From NCBI GenBank assembly GCA_015499985.1, contig JAAAUF010000814.1, positions 1 through 15,845 of the forward strand: a DNA stretch of 15,845 nt. Reading direction: 5' to 3'. The DNA is from Haplosporangium gracile (Eukaryota > Mortierellomycota > Mortierellomycetes > Mortierellales > Mortierellaceae). Position 1 is the stretch's first letter. The number at the start of each line of letters is the position of its first letter. The notes below the pieces were generated by a model. The model was not told the origin of the DNA. It worked only from the letters and a program-made list of their open reading frames with translations, and did not search any database. Below, in pieces: positions 8,401-15,845 of this stretch. The position numbers were made by a program, and so were the translations under genes.

Positions 8401-11400
8401 ATGACCCTCGCACGCATCAACACCCTCGACAGACACCACTCTCCGGCTAGCTACGCTTCCACCTCGTCGTCATCCCTCTCCACCACATCATCCTCCACAT
8501 ATCATCACCATCCCCCTCCTCACTCTCAACCTAACCCTCACCCCCATCATCAGCCGCAGCATCACCACCACAATTACAACTATAACTACAACAACAACAG
8601 CCAGAACCACAACCAGCATTACCAACATCATCAGCACCAGTACCAGCACCAGCATTATTACTCATCCTCTGCTCCTGCTCACTCTCATCCTGCATCTGCT
8701 TCCCAGCCGATATCCTCCTCCTCGCCAGTCTCCTCAGTCTCCGCACAAGATCCATTCCGCACCATTACACCTCCAAACATGACCACTGGAGCCAAAAGAA
8801 CAAAAGAAGAGGTAAGGTCCTTTTTTGTTATTTTTTTTCTGCTGATCGGATGACCATGGACCCTTCACCCTATCTTTAACGACCTTGCCAGCAAAAAAAA
8901 ACAAAACAAAAAAAGAACAGTAATGGAAATAAGCCCAATCCTCTCTGTCTTACCCTCCCCCCCTCCCTTTTTGTTGACATGCACAAGCATGATACGCTTC
9001 TTCTTGCCTTTTTTCCAGGCACGGTTTTATTCTCGTTCTGTGCAAGGTGTCATGATTCAGTCAACATGCATGTACTTGTCCACAAATAACAGCAACGTAA
9101 CAGAAAATAGGCAGACAGACAAACAGACAGCGTGGATAGCACATTTTCAATGCTTGTGCATCGCCCTCCCTTCTACATTTCGCCCCTAACATTGCATCTC
9201 AACTGATCCGTGGTCACTTTGTGATTTCATTTGACCTGTGTCTATGCGTTTATGTGTCTGTGTGGATTGGGATGGAGAGGGTCACTCTTTTATTTCTTCA
9301 TTTCCCAGTAATTGCGCAAAGAAGGATATGCGGGTCTGGCAGCGCGCTCACTGGTTTGCACAGTTCATCCCTTGCTTAATATTTACTTTATCGATCAAAA
9401 AAAAAAAGGGCCTCCTGGAATCTGTCCTTATTACTTCCACTTTCTCTTTTTTTCCGACCTGGGCGGTGCTTGAGTCTTGGTTATTTTTTATATTCCTTAC
9501 CAATACCAAGTGGGACTATATGGACAAAGGGTACAAACAAAATTCAATACACATCAAACAATTGGCTTTCCCTCGCTCTTCTCTTTTGCCATTTGGGCAA
9601 TTGCCTTCCCTTCTCTCATCTCTCCCTATCTTGCTCTTTGGCTCTCTCCTATTACCCTTGCATCGAATTATTTCATCGAATATCGGAGAGAGGGCACCAT
9701 ACCACCAGGCACCCCATCCACCATTCCTCCTGAGCAGTGCCCCCCCCCTCTTGGCTCTTCATTATCAGGGCGGAGATGAAACAAAGAATGATGAACAGGG
9801 GAAAACAATGGGACCTGCGCGGAAGAGTGAACAAACGAAAGGATACATGAAATATACGAGAGCCACGCGCTCGCATATCATGTTTTGCCTTGGTGTTTAT
9901 TAGATTGAAATCATTGTTAAGCGTTCTTATTTGTTGTTGCTTTTGGTTGCATCACGATCCATCCGACCTTGTTTGTTTCTCTTTTTCTGTTTCCCTACCT
10001 GGCTCTGGCTCTCGTTTTTCTTATATTTTTTCCTGGGTCCTTGGCTTTTATTTCTTTCTTCTTATTTGCTACGACTACTGTACTAATTACATGTGCACAC
10101 AACACAACAAACACAACCACGGAATCAGGGGATGGGGATGGGATTCAATCAATCAATGATATCTGCATCCCACATCGGGAAATGAGTATCTGTCACACCA
10201 CACATATACACACATATACTCATACACAGCTTCTACCCTCGTTGCACACAGAACATGGGTGTATCTTTGTCTGCTCAATGATATACCCTCCATATCGCAA
10301 TCAATATAAAAAGGTGCAATTACAGTAAACCGAGCGCCACTTGAGCTGGTCCAACTTGTTGATAGGATCTGACTAAGAGGGATCATTATAAAGTAATGCC
10401 AGCTGGCCCAGCTTATTTGTTTTTTTTTATACATATTTGTGTTTATGTTTGCCGTGTTTGTGTTTTTGGGCTTGTTGTTGGTTGATTTGATTGCGTTCAT
10501 TACAACTCGTGTAACACCACGCCGTGTAAACAACTTATTTTACACGACATTCGTGTTAGTCATGGCATGTCGACTCTTTTTTCACCTTCCTCACATCACC
10601 CGAGGAGAGGAGATTCTCTTTCTTTTTTTGTAACCGTTGAGTATCTAGATTTACTAACATTCATTTGTTTTTATATTTTGTGCCTTTTTGATAGGTGTGG
10701 CCTGAAAATGTTGAGAATGCATTTATGGAAGGTAAGCTAAGCAACATTGGTCCCTTTTAAATATTTTCCGTGTCAGCCGAATGCGCCGAAGAGAAATAGT
10801 TTTTTTGACGGGATTGGAGGCGTGAAGGCGAGAGCGTGTGTATATATTTGTGTGCCTGAGTTCACATTCCTTTGGTCTACCTTTTTTGCCTTTGCGTGTG
10901 TCTATTATTGTTGTTGCTCGCGTAACAACCTTATCTTCGCATTCCATCTTTTTGTCCCTGAAAGCGCACACACTTCCAAGAGAAAAAAAACGCCTTGAAG
11001 TAAGAGTGGACGTATAGAATGTGGGATGATGTTTTATGAGGTGATACAAGGTGGTTGGCATTGAGAGCACTTCATATTTTTTATAATTTGGCATGTCGTG
11101 GGCCATGCAACTTTAGTGGCGATGGTTGAAGAGGGAATGGGAGAAAGGACCGAAAATGCGATCGCTAATACTCATTAACATCCATACAAGCAATCAAAAC
11201 AAACAACTGGAAAGGGAGCGATGGGATAAGCATTTTAATGACTTCCACAGGACCCTCCAAATTCGCAGTAATTCACATAAACATCACAAAGTGGAGTTGG
11301 GCGCTGTTGTTTGTTTATTTGTTTATTATTTTTTTTCGTTTTCTTTTTTGTCCGTGGGCAAGCGAGGTGCAGGGTGGATGCAAAGGAGAGAAAAAACGAA

Positions 11401-14400
11401 AGAAAGAAGGGCTATGACAGAATTACACAGTTGGGGGCTAAATGGAAGTACCAGAAGTGTCGGACCGTGTCCTTTCCTTTCTATTGTTTATCTTTGGTTT
11501 TTTCTATAATGTGAGGCGGTTAGGATAAGATTGGATCGACTAAGGTCATTTGATGGATGGATGGATGGGCATGCAGCCATTGATGTTGTTGTTGACTAAG
11601 AACGTTTTGTTTTGTTTGTAAACAGGGTGTTGTCATGCTTTGTTTGATAGTATGGATGGTTGGTGTTGGTGTTGGGGTAGTAATTTGCAATTTATTTGAC
11701 GACATCAAACAACCAACGTGGGATTTTCACTCTCTCTCTCCCATATGGCATCCTATCCAGAAGAGCCACGTTCAGCACACATGCACACGCGCACACATAT
11801 GTAAACTTTGGTTACTTATTGCAATTTATAGCGAGAGAAAAATTAATTGCCTTTTGTATCGTCCGTCGGGGATTGGGTGATGAAAGAAGGAAAAAGAAGA
11901 GGTCGACGCACGCGTGGTAACTGAGATTTGGGTGAGAGCAAATGAAGATCAGGAAGAAGCAACAGCAATCGAAGAAGATAAATTCAGTCGAAGGGAGGAC
12001 AGGACTGAAGGACGATCGATCGTGGATCGCATCGCACCCTGGAGGCGTCTTCTATCATGTCCCTTAAGCACATCTTGTTGATCATCAATACCAAGCCCCC
12101 CTACCTTCCCCTTCTCTCCCGCTCCCCCTCTCTCCTTCTCTCCCTTTCCTTAAACACACACACGCACACGCACACGCACATACACACGCACACGCACATA
12201 CACACACACACAATAAACACACGCGCACCAGAGCGTCATCCTTTCTCCGCAAGGACCTGCATGCTGACACATAGAATATCACCCTGCACTCACACACACA
12301 CACAACACAAACAAACGAAAACAAAATAAGAAAAAAAAAGTCCAGACTCGTTCCTCCCTCTCCCTCCCTCTCCCTCCCTCTCCCTCCCTCCTCTCTGTTC
12401 TCCCTTCCTTCTTTTGTTTCCTGTTGTGGAGCAACCCTTCCACCCAACCCAACCCAAAATCGAAACTTTTTTTTTCACTAGCCTACCGGAGCAGGCTAGA
12501 CCGTTCAAAGTATAACCTTCGCTAATTGACATTACTCTGGTTCCCCTGAATTATTTTGTTCTCCTTTCCTCTGACTACATAGCTATCAAGGAGATTCCAA
12601 AACTAGGGCGGCGCAAGGTGCCTCTGAACGAGAAGCACTATGGTATGTGTCATTGTGTATATATCTGTGATATCTGTGTGTCCGGCGTACTACAGTACCA
12701 CCTCCGAAATATCTGTCCAGCTGAGCAAAAACATTAATTGCCGAACTAACTAATTGAAAAAATAATGTACCTTTTTCGCGCCCCGTCTCTTTTATTTTAT
12801 TTTTTTCGACTGTTGGTGTTACTACTACTAGGCCGGAATGAACTGATTGCTGCCTATATCCTCAAGGAGACCGGACAGGCACGGACGCGCAAACAGGTTT
12901 CTTCCCACATCCAGGTCCTCAAGAACACCAGGAAAGATGACCTCATCCGTAAGTGTCTGTCACTCCATTCCTTTGTTCTCTTCCTACTCCACCTCCTTTA
13001 GTACACAAACCATCCTCCTCCTTCCACTCCGATCATCCATCTCGGTCACATACACCATTGGACTTTGTGTGAACTAGTACAGTTGTGTGATGTTTTGTTG
13101 ACTGGTGTATTGACATGAAGCTGGTCTTTTTTAATTCACACGCTAGTGATGGAGTTGCTGTCGGACGCGTCACCCGATGAGAGTAATGACCCCGAATGGC
13201 TCGAGGCCGCCATGTCCAAGATCCGCAAGATTTTTGACGAAGAGACTCTTCAAGACACCCCACCCTCGCCTGTCTCACCCATCTCCCCAACCGATAGCAT
13301 CTACGAGAGGTTCAGCCATCTGGGCCACCATACTATAACTACAACCTCCTCGCACAATGATGACAAGGAACAACGGAGACCGACTCATAACAGGCAACTT
13401 TCGATCGCCTCGATCCTCAATCCCGAACCAGAAGATGACCATCACCACAGCGGCAGCAGCCAACACAACCAGCATATGCATTCTTCTAGTCCTCAGAGCC
13501 GAGGCACTCCCGAGCTCACGATACAACTCCGACATGATGAGGCGTTACCTTCGAGCTGGCACCAGGAACATTATGGGCAGGACTATACTGTGATGGCTTC
13601 TCGGACTGGATCGGGAGCCTCGTGGCATGCGTCTTATGGGTCACGGCATTCTCCTTCTAGGTCGCCAGAGCTGGATGTGATTGTTGAGGGTCGGGCACCT
13701 ATAGGATACCATTCGTCTATGGACCGTCCCAACAGTCACCCACAGTCACATACCCAGAACAACAACAACAACTATACCTATGACCCTACACGTTCACAAC
13801 TCAGCGAGCGGTATCCCTTCTGGCCTTGTCAGTACCAATTGATCCTTGAGGAGGACCCATCACAGGTACTGCCTTGTCCCTCTCTTTCCCGTTGTTTCTT
13901 GTCTCTCGATATGGGTGTACAACTCTCAGAAATTAACTTTTTTTCGTTGTTAATGTGTCGTTAGGGCCAGGGACGATCGATGGTGTTGTTTGAGAATTTG
14001 ACACCTTTTTATGACCATCTCCCTTGCAGGGATGTGAGCGTATTGGACGAGCCGCGGTTCCCATATATCAAGCAGCTCTTTAATGAGAAGCGAGGCACCC
14101 TTTTCCTACACACCAAGGTATGAAACCACAACTAAGTACATTTGCTATATCTCAACATGTATGAAATTGCAGATTAGCGCCGTAACTCACAGTCATCTCT
14201 TTTCATCATATTCTCGTATATAGCTTGGATTGAATCTGAAGGACTGTCCGTACAGAAAAGTGAACCTCTCATCCAGAAACATGTTCCAGTCACGGGAGAG
14301 GATGACAGTTCAATGTGTGACCAACGTCTACTCATTCGGGAAGCAAGTCATCAACCTCAAGGAGACCAGCCCCGCCGAGTTTTTCAATGGACGATATGTC

Positions 14401-14976
14401 TACCGGATTGCAATGGTCGATGGATGGTTGCAGGATTACCTTCAGACGTTTGGGGAAGGTGGAAGAGAGGAGGAGATGGAGTCGTTCTTGTATAATTTGA
14501 CGATTGTTCAAGAGTTCTCTGCCTTGCCTCCTGGTGCTACGGCTGAGCAGGATGAGGAGGATGATGATGATGAGGAGGATGTGGAAGAGAGCCGGCGTGA
14601 GAGGTTATTCCAGGATGTCAAGCGGCCTGCACTTCTGGTGGTCGCGTACGAGTTCTGTGCAGGACAACAAGGGCACACCATGCAATCGCAGTCGTACCGT
14701 TTGACCAGCGGGCCTCCACCAGCCTCAGTCCGCGCGAGATCCAACACTTGGGACCATCCCATGCCCGCTGTGCCTTGGCACCTGTCTGAATATAGCCATG
14801 GTGGTGATGGTGGTCCTTGGATGCATGGTGGGCCTGGTGGGATGTATGAGGATATGCGGGGAGGTGTTGGTGGTCCGATTAAGCGAACGAGTCAGGTTGC
14901 TGCTCAGCGCGAGTGGCCTCCGCAACCTAAACGGTCCCGGAAGGAGTCATTCTCAGGGTTCTCGCCTTACTCTTGA
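8401..14976 (+). CDS. TEA/ATTS-domain transcription factor (AbaA/Tec1/TEAD family) with TEAD-like C-terminal domain
   Basis: A nuclear DNA-binding regulator. Exons are 8401-8811, 10695-10731, 12583-12642, 12832-12948, 13147-13865, 13965-14117 and 14224-14976; all six introns are GT-AG, phases match, and the product is 749 residues. Residues 35-87 are His/Gln/Asn/Tyr-rich low complexity. The TEA domain spans about 138-206: helix 1 from [10 protein letters not shown], then [13 protein letters not shown], helix 2 [14 protein letters not shown], and recognition helix [14 protein letters not shown] (191-201). A basic AKRTK precedes it. The linker (210-430) holds a TP/SP cluster (246-256) and LSIASILNP (293-301). 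Residues 431-660 match the YAP-binding domain of animal [44 protein letters not shown] and SYRL. An acidic insert (607-621) interrupts it. The tail is Gly-rich and ends in a basic PKRSRKES, a possible second NLS. Dikaryan relatives control conidiation (AbaA) and filamentation (Tec1); the role here is unknown. The start at 8401 is the first ATG of its frame; an upstream coding exon cannot be excluded. Confidence 0.93.
8812..10694 (+). other. Intron 1 of the TEA gene (1,883 bp)
   Basis: Donor GAG|GTAAGG, acceptor TTTTGATAG|GT. It joins residue 137 to the first residues of the TEA domain in phase 0. Fungal introns are usually 50-150 bp, so this one is exceptional. It is AT- and pyrimidine-rich. 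An open frame at 9238-9903 (221 codons from a GTG) has no domain and reads as low complexity, so I do not call it a gene. A CATTCC hexamer lies at 9722. No RNA gene is recognised. Confidence 0.88.
12154..12212. repeat. CA-rich microsatellite in intron 2
   Basis: About 59 bp of alternating purine-pyrimidine sequence built from CACA, CGCA and TACA units. A shorter CA run follows at about 12291-12305. The alternation is compatible with Z-DNA formation, but this is a simple repeat with no proven role. Confidence 0.85.
12353..12391 (-). repeat. TCCCTCCCTC tandem repeat with G-quadruplex potential on the minus strand
   Basis: Three and a half copies of the 10-mer TCCCTCCCTC form seven CCC runs (12356-58, 62-64, 66-68, 72-74, 76-78, 82-84, 86-88) separated alternately by 3 and 1 nt. 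The minus strand, which is the transcription template, therefore carries seven GGG runs with very short loops, a strong G-quadruplex motif. The + strand could form an i-motif. The tract is also a polypurine/polypyrimidine stretch able to form a triplex. It lies about 190 bp before exon 3. Confidence 0.8.
12478..12499 (+). repeat. Inverted repeat near the 3' end of intron 2
   Basis: CTAGCCT and AGGCTAG flank an 8-nt GC-rich loop (ACCGGAGC), giving a 7-bp stem in the pre-mRNA. It ends about 83 nt upstream of the exon 3 acceptor. Stems of this length arise by chance in a window this size, so a role is only possible. Confidence 0.4.
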
Positions 14977-15035
14977 ACAAGGTGGTTTAGAAAGCTGAAA
15001 AAACTATATATATATATAAAAAGATATCTACCAAC
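14977..15035 (+). terminator. Probable 3'-end signals of the TEA gene
   Basis: A TATATATATATA element lies at about 15006-15018, about 30 nt after the stop codon, followed by AAAAAG. This resembles the TATATA efficiency element plus A-rich positioning element of fungal polyadenylation. There is no AATAAA nearby. Confidence 0.4.
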
Positions 15036-15271
15036 ATGCTTCCCCCGTTTTCCTCTCTTGCTTCAACACTATGTCTCAACGCTGTTTTGCTTTTGGCTGA
15101 TCATGTTTGTATAAATGCATGGCAACGTGGATCAAGACGTGGTGAGGTGGATGGAACCTTTCATGGTCCAGTGAGGCCTTTTTTATTCCCCCCCTTTTTT
15201 TTCTCATTGCCTTTGTCAGTATTGTTCTGGCGATTGCTTCCACTTAGCTCATCTTTTTTCTCTTATTCCAG
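15036..15271 (+). other. Spacer between the TEA gene and the exon-like region
   Basis: An ATG at 15036 opens a frame that runs to 15620, but after about codon 45 it is Phe/Leu/Ser/Pro low complexity. A possible donor (CCA|GTGAGG at 15171) and acceptor (TTATTCCAG ending at 15271) would define a 101-bp intron and join codon 45 in phase to the downstream frame. The ATG sits only 60 bp from the preceding stop, which leaves little room for a promoter, so I do not call this an exon. Confidence 0.3.
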
Positions 15272-15689
15272 TTCCCGCACCGCGTCACTTACCTATTCTC
15301 ACTCTCCTCGTCTTCGCCTCTCCTCCTTCCTTTTTCTCATCTTCATCAACACTCATCTCCATCAAAACACCACCATCAACCTCTATATCGCCAACAGCAA
15401 ACACCTCCTCTTATCTTCTCCCATAACCCTGCACACCCCTTTTCGCTACCAAAAAAAACACTACAGGAACACGACGCCCACTCTCAAAAGAGCGTCCAGG
15501 CCGTCCGTTCTGTCAAGAAGAACCTTCCACCCACCTCTGTTTCTCCCGCCAGGCCCGACAAGATATTCCATGTCGACATCTGGCGTCAATCCGGAGACGA
15601 AGGAAAAGTTTGTTCTTTAAGAGGATATCCTCCAGGCGTTTGATAATGCGGTACAAAGTTTGGGACAGGACGTGGGTGCTCTCTTTTTT
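15272..15689 (+). pseudogene. Exon-like, possibly frameshifted coding segment of unknown function
   Basis: A frame without any ATG is open from 15248 to the TGA at 15641-15643. Read from the acceptor TTATTCCAG (ending 15271), or from ACTACAG (ending 15466), it gives a His/Gln/Ser/Pro-rich part and then protein-like sequence: KSVQAVRSVKKNLPPTS and RPDKIFHVDIWRQSGDEGK, with C- and G-ending codons typical of the confident genes here. Around 15610-15621 the good frame appears to move by one base: the next frame reads EDILQAFDNAVQSLGQDVG until TGA at 15690-15692. A one-base insertion in TTTAAGAGG would explain this, as would a missed intron or a sequence error. I recognise no family. The CT-rich part before 15440 could equally be the 5' UTR of a gene lying beyond the window. 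Confidence 0.35.
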
Positions 15690-15845
15690 TGAAAGGGTCT
15701 GACTACAGGACGAACGTATACACAAACAAAATTCGAACGTGCTTGTAACAACTTGTTTATGACAGAGGTCGGTGGCTGTGTTGTAGAATAGGAATAGGAC
15801 ACCTTGTACTTACGCGCTCTTTTTTTTTTTTTTTTTGACTCCGTT
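15690..15845. other. Window end: no gene seen
   Basis: AT-rich sequence with a long T run at about 15821-15836. No open frame, RNA gene or repeat of note is visible. Confidence 0.5.

Larger units (their letters stand above)
10732..12582 (+). other. Intron 2 of the TEA gene (1,850 bp)
   Basis: Donor GAAG|GTAAGC, acceptor CTGACTACATAG|CT with a good branch-site match (CTGAC) 11 nt before the acceptor. The split codon restores Ala150. Content: CATTCC at 10865 and 10940, GGAATG at 11134, a CA/CG-alternating repeat (12154-12212), a C-rich repeat (12353-12391) and an inverted repeat close to the acceptor. A GGAT microsatellite is at about 11553-11568. No embedded gene is supported on either strand. 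Confidence 0.88.

Noticed and set aside
9238..9903. 221-codon open frame inside intron 1 of the TEA gene
   Set aside because: It starts with GTG, has no recognisable domain, and its hydrophobic Ser/Leu/Pro content follows the CT-rich DNA. Exon phases on both sides show the region is spliced out.
12012..12023. 12-bp palindrome ACGATCGATCGT
   Set aside because: About four perfect 12-bp palindromes are expected by chance in a window this size.
12085..12447. 120-codon minus-strand open frame rich in Cys/Val/Ala and Glu/Gly/Arg
   Set aside because: Made entirely of the CA-rich and TCCC repeats read in frame; it lies within intron 2.
15124..15140. GATCAAGAC, a match to the tRNA B-box consensus
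   Set aside because: No A-box at the right distance upstream and no cloverleaf can be drawn. The similar GTTCGACCC at about 5308 fails for the same reason.

Overview
The window is nuclear DNA of a fungus, most likely an early-diverging one of the Mucoromycota type; Mortierellaceae is my best guess. The evidence is spliceosomal introns with GTRNGT donors, long CT-rich tracts ahead of genes, TATATA/AATAAA-type 3' signals, C-ending codons in the strongly coding stretches, and a TEA-domain transcription factor. I see no prokaryotic features, rRNA, tRNA, CRISPR array or intact mobile element. The lineage is inferred from general character, not from a marker gene.

Layout, all on the + strand: (1) 324-1206, a four-exon gene for a small, probably mitochondrial thioredoxin. 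(2) 1523-2149, an intronless HAD-superfamily phosphatase of 208 residues. (3) 2150-8400, about 6.2 kb without a supportable gene, made of alternating pyrimidine- and purine-rich domains, microsatellites, a CCA-rich block and an 18-bp perfect palindrome. (4) 8401-14976, a seven-exon gene for a 749-residue TEA/ATTS transcription factor (AbaA/Tec1/TEAD family). (5) 14977-15845, its 3' flank, then an exon-like stretch that looks like a degenerate or partial gene.

The transcription factor is the main object of interest. I rebuilt it from seven exons whose phases all match. A His/Gln/Asn/Tyr-rich N-terminus is followed by a TEA DNA-binding domain, a disordered linker with a TP/SP phosphosite cluster, and a C-terminal region that aligns by eye with the YAP/TAZ/Vestigial-binding domain (YBD) of animal TEAD/Scalloped. 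The TEA domain is cut by two introns of 1,883 and 1,850 bp on either side of a 37-nt exon. That is very long for a fungus and, with the 6-kb upstream region, suggests heavy cis-regulation. TEA-type CATTCY motifs are scattered through the upstream region and introns, which fits autoregulation but does not prove it.

The thioredoxin and the phosphatase appear to be housekeeping genes with their own promoters. Nothing in the sequence links them functionally to the transcription factor.
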